From the NCBI RefSeq assembly GCF_040869045.1, contig NC_090320.1:119917112-119981111 (forward strand): a stretch of DNA of 64,000 nucleotides, in the 5' to 3' direction. The stretch is from Eurosta solidaginis. Taxonomy: Eukaryota; Arthropoda; Insecta; Diptera; Tephritidae. The notes beneath the pieces were generated by a model. The model did not search any database. It was given only the letters and a program-made list of their open reading frames with translations, and had not been told where the DNA came from. This document shows positions 32,561 to 44,360 of this stretch, piece after piece (the first letter of the stretch is position 1; every line of letters starts with the position of its first letter). A program made the translations under genes and the position numbers.

Positions 32561-33310
32561 GAGTTTTTCTTTAGCATAAGAAGGCATTTGTTTTACTAAA
32601 ATTGATTTAAGCTCTTCTATGCGTTTTGAATCGATAGATGTATCATTTATACGATAGACATTGAAATTTTGTATGTCTTCAGTTTGAATATTACAATTTT
32701 TTACATACTTTACTTCATCTGTGGTGTTTATAACTTTAATAATTGGATTATTTGTATCAATGATACATTTGGCTGTAAAAAGACCATTGCAAAGTTCGTG
32801 CGAATCTACAAAAACTGGTTTTGTAGAACTTTTCAAATTAAAAACACGAAAAACTTCGCATCTTTGTGGAATTACAAGAGTATTTGTTGAAGTGCTATGC
32901 AAAATTGAAATATTTACTTTTTCTGTCCCTTGTCCGAATGTAATGGGGTCATTAGCATAATTGATTATGCATTTGTTCGTTTTTAGAAAGTCTTTCCCTA
33001 TTATACTGTCCGAAAGAATATTAAAGTTGTCATTGACAACGTGAAGAGTCAGAGGAAAAAATGTATTTGATGCTATTATATTTGTATTAACTATCCCTAG
33101 TGTCGTTACTGTGTCTGCTGTTACGCCTGTTATATTTATTACGTTACTGTTATCTACTATTGCATCGCTTGCCAATATGGACATTTTTATTAGTGAAATG
33201 TCTGCTTGTGAGTCTACTAGAAAAGAACATATTTTATGAGAATCGCTACAAGCGACTTCGACGAAATCGGAAAAATTTAAATTTAGACAATATATTGATT
33301 TAGAAGTATT
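32561..33310 (-). pseudogene. gypsy-B protease/linker, unit copy 3
   Basis: Longest protease-linker frame of the family (33184-32513, 223 codons), with IIGKDFLKTNK and the long linker that should lead into RT. VDSQADISLI precedes it. Ends at the Jockey piece. Confidence 0.7.
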
Positions 33311-33319
33311 TAATCGAAT

Positions 33320-34158
33320 TGCTCCAGCTCCCTCAGTGTTCGCGCCTGAGGGGCTTCGGCGTTTAAAGAACGAACATTGGCCGAATTTCTATTATTCGAA
33401 CGCTGACTATTTGAAATTCTGTTGATCGATTGCTATTGCCATTACTGTTATTGTTGTGATTGTTAGGGTTATTGTTGCCTCCATTGTAACTAGTATTGCG
33501 AGAATTGGTATTATCATTTCCATTATATTATTACATTATTACCTCTAATGTTTCCACTGAAACTAGATCTTATCGTTCGTGACCGAAATGCTAAAACTTG
33601 ACGCTCTTTTACCTCCTGTTCGCGTTCCATTATCATCTTTGCTACTACGTCTTTAGAATCTTTGACAGTAGTTGAAGCAAGTATAGACTGTACCATGTCT
33701 GAGCGACTATTCAACCTACAAACGTTAATTGTTTGCTCAACCGACATTTCATGAACTTCTGCCTGCGTCATGCCCTCGATTATCAGAGAGCGATCTAACG
33801 AATCTGAAAGTTCTTCGACTTGTTTTGAAATTTCTATGAAATTGTTGTTGTTTACTCTCAAAGCCGCAATTTTGCCCGCGAAAAATTTCGAGTTGTCTGG
33901 CCTAATCTTATTACGTAACGCATCTTTAATTTTGCTAATTGAATCTATCTGTGTTGGTAAGATTTCGCGCGCTTTACCTTCGAGTTTTGACTTTAGAAAT
34001 GCAATAAATGTAGGAGTTAGAGCTGCATCGGTTACTCCTTCTATTAATTCTATTTTATCGATAAATGATTCAAGTGATAGTGGATCACCACTGTAATTTT
34101 CTCGCATCATGTGGGCACACGAAGTAATGAATGATTTCTTTTGATCTGTTGTTGCCAT
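33320..34158 (-). CDS. gypsy-B gag, unit copy 3
   Basis: ATG at 34158 (MATTDQKKSFITSC), open to 33523 through the capsid (ESFIDKIELIEGVTD; IEGMTQAEVHEM; EREQEVKERQVLAF). The Asn/Ser/Arg tail (33520-33320) is in another frame and shorter than in copy 1, after a 15-bp loss near 33420 and changes near 33530. Confidence 0.7.
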
Positions 34159-35954
34159 TATGGAATGCGTAAGGTTTAGATCGGAAGTAAGATTTAAATC
34201 GGAAGTAGAGGTTATTTGGAAGCTGAATTATCAAAACCGAAAAAGTCTCCGGATAAGGAGTGGACCAACTGTGGTATTAGCAAATGTTGACGAATTGTCG
34301 GAATCTGACATGAAGGGAAAATGCGATGAGAAAAAAATTTTAAATTGAACAGCACAGGCTAATGCGCGAAGCAAAATATGGGTCGCGGAAAGGGAAAATA
34401 TAAAGTGGCTCTAAACTTGAAGGAATTATATAGAAGTTACCGTTAAAATTAAGGTTACGTAATACGCTGGAAAAATTAAATTTAAAAAATACGAGGTTAC
34501 CAAATTTATGTATATTTAAAAAAAAATTTTAATGATCGGATTTACAATTTCAAATATTGTTATAATGCGGACGCACTGCGTTTAATCAAAGTTCTAAAGT
34601 TGTTGTTTTATCACGGACGCACCGCTTTTATGCTTAATCTCAAGTTGTTGAAGTTGTTGTTGTATTACGGACGCACCGCTTTTAAGTCAAATTTATCAAA
34701 TTGTTTCTGTATTACGGACGCACCGCTTTTAAATCAAACATGATATTGTTGTTATTTTTTTTTTGTATTACGGACGCAACGCTTTTAAATCAAATTTATC
34801 AAATAGTATAACGGACGCACAGTGTTATTTAAAAGAAATGTCATATTTATGTTGGAAAAACAAATTGCTACGCTTGAAAACGTACATACGTATATGGGGT
34901 AGTTGGGCAAAAACAAAAAAAAATTTTTTTCAGACAACGAAAATTTTGCAAAGTTATGCTTTTGTGAAAGTTTACAATGATTAGAATTTTTTTTTTAATT
35001 GTGTTTAGAATCAATGAAGTGAAATTTTTACATATTTTTGAAGTTGTGATTAAAAAGAGTTGAAATGTACCGAATGGGAAAAAGTAGAAAGATATCATTT
35101 ATTTGACTAAATGTTTTAAATTGAAAATTTTAAATGTGTTTTTGTCCAACTATGTCCGATATTATTTTTAAATAAAGTCATAGAAAATTTTATAAATGTA
35201 TATTTTTATTTTCGTGTTTTGTAATGTTTTAATAATTTTTGTTGGATAATAGTGATTGAAACTACATAGCTACATATAGATAATGTTACAGTGTGATATC
35301 AAGAATAAAGATTTCAAAACTGCAATGTGTTTTAAAGAAGAAGTAAGATTTTTAAATTTTAAAGTTGAAGAGATTTGTAATTGTCTACATGTAACATGTT
35401 GTGTGCACACTGTGCGCCATACCCATACTTGAACTGCCGACTTTTTGTGATGCCTAATGTTCTGAATGCTGAATAATGACCTCCTTTGCTGCTATTCGTT
35501 GCCGGTCTGCTAATAATTTGCCTCTGCCCGCGTTCTGCTGCTGCTGATAGTCGCTGCTGCGTCGCTCATGGCTTGCATATAAAGATGCCGCTGTTGGTTT
35601 TCGGCGTTATGTATTTATATAGCTGTAGTTGAAAGCGTTATGTATTTATATAGCTGTAGTTTTAAGCGTTATGTATTTATATAGCTGTAGTTTTGTGCGT
35701 TATGTTATATTTTAAGGTACATTGTTCCTTTTGTAGTATTGGTTTTTCTATTATTTCGTATTGATTAATTTCGCAAAGATTATTTCCGTATTAAATTGGT
35801 TGGTTATCTCCGTTTTTATCAATTGTAAAAATTATTTCCGTTTTGTAAATTACTTCCGTTTGTATTAATACTGTAGGTTTTTCCTTTTTAGTAGTATTTG
35901 ATTATCTCTGTTTTTATTAATTTTACTTATTATTTATTATTTGCACTACTGTAC
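34159..35954 (-). other. gypsy-B leader, unit copy 3, first part
   Basis: Leader with GGACGCACCGC repeats (34565-34825) and the 29-bp TATTTATATAGCTGTAGTT repeats (35605-35700). It stops at GCACTACTGTAC where the unknown segment begins. Confidence 0.65.
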
Positions 35955-37068
35955 TAGAGGTTTACGCCGATCACTTTATCGGCGGCGGCGGCGTAGGCTC
36001 TGTTATATACCGGCGGCGGCGGCGTGGGCGGCGCGCCGGCATACGCCGGTGTTCTTACTTTTCTTGATTTTTCTATTTAAAAAAATAATATTTAGGAAAG
36101 GTTTTGTTTATATGTAATTAAGGAAATCAACGTTTTGGCCATATCGGAAAGATCCTGGGCTTTTGCCCAGATCGTTCAAAAATTTTCAGGAGTAGCTCCT
36201 TACGGAGGGATTTTCCCTCGCTCACTTACTCCAGAAAGGATTCGAAATTAACCCCGATCTTTGGAATTGGTACTGCTGCGTCTGCTGAAAAGAAATAGAG
36301 ATACATTAAATGGTCACACTTTTGCCTGTATATCTCGCGCAAAGCGTAGTTTCACTTGGGGTTAACTCCTAATAATCGTCGCGAACACAATTTCTTTAAA
36401 TCATTTGTGGCTCCTTGGAGGTCACGCACAAAGGCGACTTACGGTTGCTATTAATGGTCTATTAATACTCAAGACTCTCATGGCACAGGGTGACTCCAGT
36501 TTTTTCGGCTGTTTTTAAGAGCTACAATTCCCGATGTGCGAACAGTAGCAATACCGACCACCAGGCGCTACCACGCCTCCTGCCCTCACACGATATGCCA
36601 GCAAAGAAGGTATAGGACTGCGACTTCGGACTCATACCTTCGTTGATGTCACTTTCCTAGACGCTATAGGTACAGGTCCGAAGACTTTCTAACGGATGTT
36701 TTTGTCGCGCTATGCTGCCTAGCTACACCAGAGAAACACCTTGAAACGTTAGGGAGTGACAATTCGGCCAAGGATGTCGCCCTCGAAATCACAAGCAGTC
36801 TAAGCGGATGTCATTGCGTAACTCATGGGTGAGAATCGTATAATCGTCGGCGCATCTACATAATTAAAATTTTACAAGGACCCTGGATAAAATTTTTAAA
36901 AAGTAGACCAAAGTTTGCAGAAGTTTGTGTTCACAACATTGATTTCAATAGTCTTCGTTAAGTCAAAACGATATTTAAGAATGAAAGTCGACCGATTTTA
37001 AGTTGAAAGATGTTAACTGCTGTTTTCCGGCCTTTTGATATAAGAGCTCATTATCGATGACCGCATAG
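35955..37068. mobile_element. Unclassified 1.1-kb insertion with GGCGGC stem
   Basis: Starts TAGAGGTTTACGCCGATCAC, then GGCGGCGGCGGCG runs around GCCGGCATACGCCGGTG that can form GC hairpins, an AT-rich part and about 800 bp of mixed sequence without open frames. Unlike a simple insertion, about 390 bp of the leader (35560-35954) is present again right after it (37069-37465). Either an insertion with a long duplication or an unequal-exchange join. No terminal repeats found. Confidence 0.5.
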
Positions 37069-38233
37069 CTGCTGCGTTGCTCATGGCTTGCATATAAAGA
37101 TGTTGCTGTTGGTTTTCGGCGTTATATATTTATATAGCTGTAGTTGAAAGTGTTATGTATTTATATAGCTGTAGTTTTAAGCGTTATGTATTTATATAGC
37201 TGTAGTTTTATGCGTTATGTTATATTTTAAGGCACAGTGTTCCTTTTGTAGTATTAGTTTTTCTATTATTTCGTATTGATTAATTTCGCAAAGATTATTT
37301 CCGTATTAAATTGGTTGATTATCTCCGTTTTTATCAATTGTAAAAATTATTTCCGTTTTGTAACTTACCTCCATTTGTATTAATATTGTAGGTTTTTCCT
37401 TTTTAGTAGTATTTGATTATCTCTGTTTTTAGTAGTTTTACGTATTATTGTTTGCACTACTGTACCGTATGCAAAAAAAATTTGTTTTTAAGTAGAAATG
37501 TTTGTAGTTAAATTCATTTTTGCCTTTTTCAGCACGCTCATTTTTTTTGTAAATTTTGAAATTTTTATATTTTTTTTTTTATAGTTCTTCACATTTTTAT
37601 TTTTTTTTTGGTAGGGTGCTTTCTTAAGGTTTTTGAATTTTTTTTGTATGGTTTTTTAAATCATTTTAGATTTTTTTTTCATTTTTTTTTGGTTTTTAAA
37701 TTTTTATAAATTTTTGTTGTAATTTTTTTTCATTTTTATAATTTTTGAAGGAATTTTAAATTTTTACGTTTTTGAACGCTTTTTAAATTTTTAGATTTTT
37801 GAAAGAATTTGAAATTTTTACATTTATTGAAACGGTATTTGCTTGCAGCTTCGGCAAATATAAATTATTTACACGTTTTATATAACATGTTAATTTCGCA
37901 CTTTTTCATATGTGTGGCCGTCATTTTGCGGCTCGACCCACGGTCGCCATCTAATATATTACCACGTTGCTCCATGTTCTGTTGCTGATCTCCACGTATA
38001 TTGTTGGTATCTGATCCAATGAGTATCCGCAGCCTAGAAGTGTTCACGTGTTATCAAATCTCCAATCAAAACGATATATGGATAAGGTGCATTGAGCTTA
38101 CATACTCAATAGTACAAATGTAATTTATTCAACACTAAACTTGTATAGTTTTATACAATTGTTGATTGTACAACTGTATATAATGGTAATTTATTATATA
38201 AGTATACTTAGTCTTCACTAATAAAAATTGTAC
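37069..38233 (-). other. gypsy-B leader, primer binding site and LTR region after the insertion
   Basis: Repeats the leader from GCTGCTGCGTTGCTC on. It follows copy 1 (4950 onwards) almost base for base, including GCGTTATATATTTATATAG and AAAGTGTTATG, so it came from a copy-1-like unit. Primer binding site core at 37949-37936; LTR-like region to about 38233. Confidence 0.6.
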
Positions 38234-38404
38234 AACTTAATATGGACACCGAAGCTGAATATTCGGTTACTTTACTTTTTTAGATGTGTGTCTCTTGGCA
38301 AGCGCGTAACTTTAATGAATCCAATCCTAATTTTCGCTATGCCGTTATGGCATTCCATTCGGAATGACGGCATTGCCAGCCCACTATCGATATTGCATTC
38401 TTTT

Positions 38405-38998
38405 AATATGCGTTGCCATATCGTTAGTGGTGCTATTACAATAGTTGTCAAATACCTGTCAAAGACAGACACAGTTAGTCTAAGTAACAGTTTGCAATCA
38501 GTTTTCAGAATTTTTGGTTACCAAAAATAATAGTCACAGATAATGGACCAACATTCTCTTCATATCAATTTGAACAAGTTGAAAAAAATATATATATTAA
38601 TTTAGTAAAATCACCAGCATATCATTGTCAAAGTAATGAGTTAGATGAGCGCGGGTTTCCAACAATTAAATATATTAAAAAAAAAAATTTTACCGACGGC
38701 AGTTTAAAATCTCTATTAATTCAGGCTAAGCTCGATAAAATTTTAATGTGTTATAACAATACTCTTGTACAACAACAAATAAAAGCCCAACTAGTCTTGT
38801 TTTTTCGTATGTACCTAGGACATTATTGAATTCCTTACAAAAAGAAAGTTAAATGTAATACAAAAGAAAATAAGACGTTAATTTATAAAAAAGAAGATAC
38901 ATTAAAAAATTCTGAATTAAGCGAAAACACGATTAAAAGTATTTATTTTCAATTAAATTGAAAACTTAACTTAATTTTTTTCACATTCTATATATTGT
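38405..38998 (+). pseudogene. Integrase C-terminal fragment, last unit copy
   Basis: Same tail and same missing base before VTDNGPTF as copy 2. It ends at TATATTGTATA (38990-39001), exactly where the LTR starts in the other copies; here unrelated sequence follows instead. Confidence 0.7.
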
Positions 38999-39403
38999 AT
39001 AGTGTTGTTACTTCTCCATGTTGTCTTTCAACTGAATACTGATTTATTTCATACATATATGTACATTTCAAAATATATACACGGCTTGTTCAAATTTAAG
39101 GTGATAACCTAGGCCTCAACGCATCTTTAGGATACATTACCTCATTTCTTTTTCGATGCCGAGCACTAGCCCCCGCCCCCGTCTTTTTCCTCCCTCTTTT
39201 CCGGCAGCAATCGTGTAGGTCAGGGAAACATACTGTTAGTCCGTACCACCTTTTTGCACCGTTTGCCAGCTAGATGTTCTGGTCTCCCCGACGGCAACTC
39301 CCCGACGGGCTTCTTTGCGCCATGTTGCCAGGCCGCAAACCCAAATACACCGGGTACCCCAATGCTTACCTAGGGACGTACAGTTCCAGGGCCATAACAG
39401 CAA

Positions 39404-39960
39404 TTGCGTCCTAGCCTTTCACAACTCAGGAGTAGTCACCCGTCACTTACCCCTAGAGTGACAACGTCTACCCCACTGCACTTCAGAATTCTGCAGTTAA
39501 ACTGTGATGGATCATCTGGGAAGATCACGGAGATAGCTGATTTCATGAAGCGGCACAACATCCGCATTGCTGCGATTCAAGAGACTAAACTCACAGCAAG
39601 ATATGCTATGCAGACCTGTTATGGGTATAATGTACACAAAAAATATCGCGAGAACGGTAATGGAGGCGGTTTCGCGTTTTAATACACCAATTAGTGCAAT
39701 ATTTGATCCCGACATCGACCGCAGTGACAGTGTCTTAGAACGCCAAGGCTTATCAGTCCGGTCAGGCGATGTTAACCTAGAAATCATCAACATCTACATC
39801 CCTCCTGCCACCTGTTTCCCCAGTGGATACCGCCCTAATATCAGCGCCTTACTCACTGGCGATAATCGCATTATCTTAGGCGATTTCAATGCCAATCACG
39901 ATCTATGACATTCAAACTTGCAGGATGACAGGAGGGGTGAGATGTAGGCGGATCAAATAG
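39404..39960 (+). pseudogene. Jockey LINE endonuclease domain
   Basis: LQLNCDGSSGKI (catalytic Asn), IAAIQETKL (catalytic Glu), YNVHKKYRENGNGGG, then a shift near 39680 to a frame with VLERQGLSVRSG, IINIYIPP and GDFNANHDL (catalytic Asp/Asn). Nicks target DNA to prime reverse transcription in working relatives. Broken here. Confidence 0.75.
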
Positions 39961-40029
39961 AAAAAACGACGTTCTGCACTATAAACGGAGACGCCCCCCG
40001 CTGGCATAGCTCGCCAGATATATCAATCG

Positions 40030-41060
40030 TGGGCGCAGGACTCGTAAACTGCGTCAACTGGCAGCCGATGGTAACATTGGCATCCGACCACCTGCCAATA
40101 CTTATTTTGCACGAGAGTACCGCCGACTTCATCGTCACCGAAAAACGCACTTTCATAAACTTTAAAAAAGGAAAGTGGGATGAATACAAATCCTTTACAG
40201 ACAGTCGCTTTGCTGCCCTCCCTATCCCGACTGATGCTCGCTAAGGGGAGCGTGCTTTCCGCAGGGTCGTTGAATACGCCTCGGCTCGTTTTATTGCCGC
40301 CGGAATAATTCCCGAAATTCGGCCTCATTTTCCAGAGGAGACCGCAAATCTAAGACAGCTCGATCCCGGCGACCCCCAAATAATGGATATAAAGCGGGCG
40401 AAATGGGAGGAGCATCTAAGTAGTTGTAACCTCTCTGCCGGTGTGGGTAAGCTTTGTTCCACCGTAAAGTCCCTATCGAATCCATCCAAGCACAATAACA
40501 AAGTTTCCATCGCCTTTGACGATAAAATGCTGTCGGATGCGAAAAAATGCGTGAGCGCTTTTTGCCGACAATATATATGACAAAACTAGACGGAGGGCCA
40601 ACAGACGCGCGTATAAACATAAATTCAGCGCGTCCCCAATTACCATCACCGCCAAAGAGTTTGAGGATACCAGCGGTCATGCTAAACAGTCTAAAGCAGT
40701 GGGCCCAGACGGCATACCCATGCCGATGCTTAAAAGCCTTGGAGAAGAGTGTTTAAAATATTTAGCACATTTCTTCAAACTGTCTCCTTCCACCTTTGTC
40801 ATTCCCGAAAAATGGAAAATGGCCAAGGTGGTCCCGCTACTAACGTTGCCAGACCAGCTAACATAGGAGACTCATATCGCCGATATCTCTCCTATCACCA
40901 TTAGCCAAGACGCTTGAAGCCATTTTCTCCCCTATTTCAAAGCAAATTTGCAACTAGCCTGTCATCAGCATGGCTTTAGAAACCTTCATAGCACTACCAC
41001 CGCGCTAAATGCCATTAGCACCCAGATAAAACGCGGTTTAAATCAAACCCCCACCGAAAA
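40030..41060 (+). pseudogene. Jockey LINE linker and RT N-terminal part
   Basis: Pieces in changing frames: ASDHLPILI and INFKKGKWDEY (40029-40244), AKWEEHLSSCNLSAGVGKL (40395-40450), the AVGPDGIPMPMLKSL region (about 40690-40740), then CHQHGFR and STTTALNAI (40955-41015). Typical Jockey order up to the RT palm. Confidence 0.65.
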
Positions 41061-41760
41061 TCGAGAGCCGTAATAAAATCCCCAAATCTCTTGCTGGCAG
41101 TACTTGGGGAAAAGACACAGAAATGCTCATTACCACTTATAAAGCAATTGGTCAGCCGATTGCATGCTACGCGTCCCCGATATGGTCGCCAAGCCTAAAG
41201 ACTACTCACTGGAAGAAGCTACAGGCCTGAAAAAATACTACCCTCAGAACCGCCACGGGTTGTCTTCTTATGTCCCCAGAACACCATCTTCATAATGAGG
41301 CGAGAATACTCCCCATTAGGGAGAGAAATGAAATGCTAACCAAACAGTTGCTGTTGAATACCCAGAAACCTGGGCATCCCAACCGACATCTGATTGATGA
41401 ACCAACACCGCCCAGGGGCTTAAGGAGTAATCTCCGTAAGCATTATGAGGAAATACGGCACCTGAGAACACAGCCGTATGAAGCCAAAAAACACAAGCAG
41501 GTCCTCAGTGAACTCCACAAACAGGCGTCGGACCTCTATTCCAGCAATTTCCCGGTGAATCCTGTACTCAAAGAACAATACTCTAAACTTGCAGAAGAGG
41601 AACACACGCTCTCTAGGGAAACGCGTGTCATCTAGCTCAACTTAGATCTGGACACTGTAACAGATCAAACTCTTACCTATCGAGAATCAACACCGACATA
41701 CAAAATTCAATTGTATTGTGGAACTAATGCCTTTAACACCCCTCTCATTATGGTTCACCC
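41061..41760 (+). pseudogene. Jockey LINE C-terminal region
   Basis: Resumes after the deletion. The 41270-41635 frame reads MSPEHHLHNEARILP, RERNEMLTKQ, GHPNRHLIDEP, EEIRHLRTQPYEAK and NFPVNPVLKEQYSKLAEEE, characteristic of this LINE's C-terminus. A degraded Cys-rich end follows. Function of this region is not certain. Confidence 0.65.
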
Positions 41761-41795
41761 ATTGGATGGGGCGAAGCACTGCTATAAAAAAAATA

Positions 41796-42068
41796 AGTCC
41801 GTAAAAATAAAAAGCATGTTTTAATAAAGATGAACGTGTAATAGAATGAACTTTGGTTTATATATTACATTTTTTAAATAAAAATCCCGTGCTAACAGAG
41901 CAAAATCTAAGTACATTCATTTTCGTACTTAAATACACTCTCTTTTGTGATTCAGGATTTTGGGCAAATTTTGAAAAAAACTCTGAACATCATTCCCTCA
42001 TTATACTTCATTCGACTGCCTCCCACTCTATTCGCAACATAACCACAATTTAATCTGCCAAACTATAT
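41796..42068. other. Unassigned 0.27 kb
   Basis: AT-rich spacer between the LINE end and the MITE. No gene or repeat recognised. Confidence 0.5.
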
Positions 42069-42078
42069 AGTAAACAAT

Positions 42079-42431
42079 AGGGCGGGTCGATTTAAAAATC
42101 GCTCATTGCTCTGTGAAAATCGCCCCCCCCCCCCCCCCCTTTGGGTCGAACTTTTGGGTAGAGGCAATTTGAATTCTACCTGCTGTGTCTTGTGGTGGCT
42201 TAAAAAAAACAACACAAGCAATTTTACGATCTGCAATTGTGTCACAGTGATACCTTCATTTTTTTAAAACGGTTGAATAAAAAACCCAAAACCCCCCAAA
42301 GGGGGGGGGGAGACATCAGAATTCGTTTTAGAGGTATGGTTCCTTCGGAAAGTTTCTTATTTTGATCCCTAGAATACGATTTTCACAGAGCAATTGGCGA
42401 TTTTTTTGCCCCCCACAAATCGACCCGGCCT
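42079..42431. mobile_element. MITE with inverted terminal repeats and 10-bp duplication
   Basis: A 353-bp element flanked by AGTAAACAAT (42069-42078 and 42432-42441). The ends are inverted repeats: AGGGCGGGTCGATTT at the left, AGGCCGGGTCGATTT read in from the right, followed on both sides by ATTGCTCTGTGAAAATCG. Total arm about 45-55 bp. Interior holds a long C run (42123-42141) and a G run (about 42301-42311). The duplication length fits Mutator-like elements better than hAT, but that is inference. Confidence 0.8.
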
Positions 42432-42441
42432 AGTAAACAAT

Positions 42442-43320
42442 GATGTAAATGTAAATGTGTATATTTGTTGAGTACATTTTTATACTCAGCTGAGCAGAGC
42501 TCACAGAGTATATTAACTTTGTTCGCATAACTGTAATCCGTAACGGCATAAACTAATCGAGATAAATATAGACTTCCACATATCAAAATGATCTGGGCGA
42601 AAAAAGAAATTAATTTAGCCATGTCCATCCGCCCGTCCGTCCGTAAACACGATAACTTGAGTAAATTTTGAGGTATCTTGATGAAATTTGGTATGTAGGT
42701 TCCTGGGCGCTCATCTCAGATCCCTATTTAAAATGAACGAAATCGGACTTCAACCACGCCCACTTTTTCGATATCGAAAATTTCGAAAAACCGAAAAAGT
42801 GCGATAATTCATTACAAAGACGGATAAAGCGATGAAACTTGGTAGGTGCGTTGACCTTATGACGCAAAATAGAAAATTAGTAGAATTGTGGTCAATGGGC
42901 GAGGCACCGCCCACTTTTAAAAGAAGGTAATTTAAAAGTTTTGCAAGCTGTGATTTGGCAGTCGTTGAAGATATCATGATGAAAATTGGCAGGAACGTTA
43001 CTCCTATTACTATATGTGTGCTAAAAAAAATTAGCAAAATCGGATGACGAACACGCCCACCTAAAAGAAAATTTTTTTTTAAGTCAAATTTTAACAAAAA
43101 ATTTAATATATTTACAGTATATAAGTAAATTATATCAACATTCAACTCCAGTAATGATATGGTGCAACAAAATCCAAGATTAAAAGAAAATTTCAAAATG
43201 GGCGTGGCTCCGCCCTTTTTCATTTAATTGGTCTAGAATACTTTTAATGCCATAAGTCGAACACAAATTTACCAATCCTTGTGAAATTTGGTAGGGGCAT
43301 AGACTCAATGACGATAACTG
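42442..43320. repeat. Dispersed dipteran-type AT-rich repeat
   Basis: Begins with a palindromic ACTCAGCTGAGCAGAGCTC segment (42484-42502). It then has recurring phrases such as TATCTTGATGAAATTTGGTA, AAATCGGACTTCAACCACGC and CACGCCCACTTTTTCGATAT, and ends near GTGAAATTTGGTAGGGGC. I recall this wording from fly intergenic DNA. Non-coding; type of element not known to me. Confidence 0.5.
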
Positions 43321-43324
43321 TTTT

Positions 43325-44360
43325 CTTCACCAACACTGGGGTACATTTCGCGGGACCAATCGATATAAAATCCTACCGAGGGAGGGGTGTCGAATTTCAA
43401 AAGGATATGTTTGTCTGTTCGTCTGCTTTTCGACGAAAGCCATCCATCTAGAAGTAACAAACGACCTTAGTACCGGGTCCTTCCTAGCGGCCTTCGCCAG
43501 ATTTGTATCCCGACGAGGCTGTCCGAAAAACGTTTACTCCGACAATGGTACTAACTTTGTCGAAGCTTCGCGATCTTTACCATCCGAGTTTAAGGAATTT
43601 CTGCGTGAAGCAAGGGACGACACATTGAATGAATATAGCCATCCTCTTTTAGAATGGCATTTTAAACCGCCAAGCGCTCCTCACATGGGAGGTTTGTGGG
43701 AAGCGGGGGTAAAAAGTTTCAAGACCCATTTTAAAAAGATCGCGTCCGATCATAAGTACACACTTGATGAGTTTACGACTCTTCTATGCCGAATGGAAGC
43801 ATGCCTCAACTCCAGGCCTCTCAGTCCCTCATCCAACGACCCCTCCGACCTGGAGCCGCTTACTCCAGGCCACTTTCTCGTAGGTGGACATCTTTTAGCT
43901 CCACCTGAACTCGATTGTAGTGAAAACCCTGCCTCAATTGTAATCCGATGGCAAAAGATGAAAGCCCTTCATCAAACCTTTTGCAAAAGATGGAAATCGG
44001 AAACATTCACAATCCAACTTAAAACCCGGGGACCTCGTGGTCATAAAGGAGGATGACTTACAACCAAACGATTGGAGAATGGGGAGAATCGTCAACACGC
44101 ACCCAGGTTCCGATAACCATGTTCGTGTTGTTGACGTCAATGCAATTAAGGGGCAAATTACCAGACCAAACGAGGCCAACAGAACCCTAACGCAGATACG
44201 CTGTCTGCCGCAGAATACTTCTTTCAACAATTACGTAGGTGCGCCGTTGCCACCACGAAATTGTTCAGAAAATAATCAAGTACAGCAATTAATCCCAAAG
44301 AAATTTATCTGCCACAGAGTACAATTGCATCAGCAACTACAACCTTACATATTATTTTAA
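43325..44360 (+). pseudogene. BEL/Pao integrase remnant
   Basis: HLEVTNDLSTGSFLAAFARF, RRGCPKNVYSDNGTNF (catalytic Asp), WHFKPPSAPHMGGLWEAGVK (catalytic Glu), CRMEACLNSRPL, TPGHFLVGGHLL, IRWQKMKALHQTFCKRWKSE, and VIKEDDLQPNDWRMGRI of the C-terminal domain. This is the typical BEL/Pao integrase order. Frameshifts near 43400 and 44030. The N-terminal zinc domain and the rest of pol are missing. A purine-rich ACAGGAGGGAAAGG at 44442-44455 may be the polypurine tract before a lost 3' LTR. Confidence 0.8.

Larger units (their letters stand above)
12811..38464. repeat. Tandem mosaic unit, copy 3, split by gypsy-A
   Basis: Third copy. Its integrase tail and LTR start lie at 12811-13728. The right-hand pieces (LINE endonuclease onwards) follow the 3' LTR of gypsy-A at 31838. 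So where copies 1 and 2 have one LTR, this copy has LTR, gypsy-A interior, LTR. A 1.1-kb unknown segment with a flanking duplication interrupts its leader (35955-37068). Confidence 0.8.
39100..41795 (+). mobile_element. Jockey-clade LINE, internally deleted
   Basis: Remnants in order: end of ORF1 (Cys/His-rich, about 39180-39430, weak), APE endonuclease (39404-39960), linker and RT fingers (40030-40930), RT entry (40934-41060), then a jump over the palm into the C-terminal region (41060-41760), ending near an A-rich ATAAAAAAAATAAG (about 41785). The deletion removes the YADD active site, so it cannot copy itself. Many frameshifts. Confidence 0.75.

Noticed and set aside
36000..36055. GC hairpin as a bacterial terminator or CpG promoter
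   Set aside because: Eukaryotic TE setting, no gene beside it; treated as part of an unclassified insertion.
42750..43223. 157-codon minus-strand frame
   Set aside because: Lies in a dispersed non-coding repeat, Phe/Ile/Leu-rich through A-rich complement; no known protein feature.
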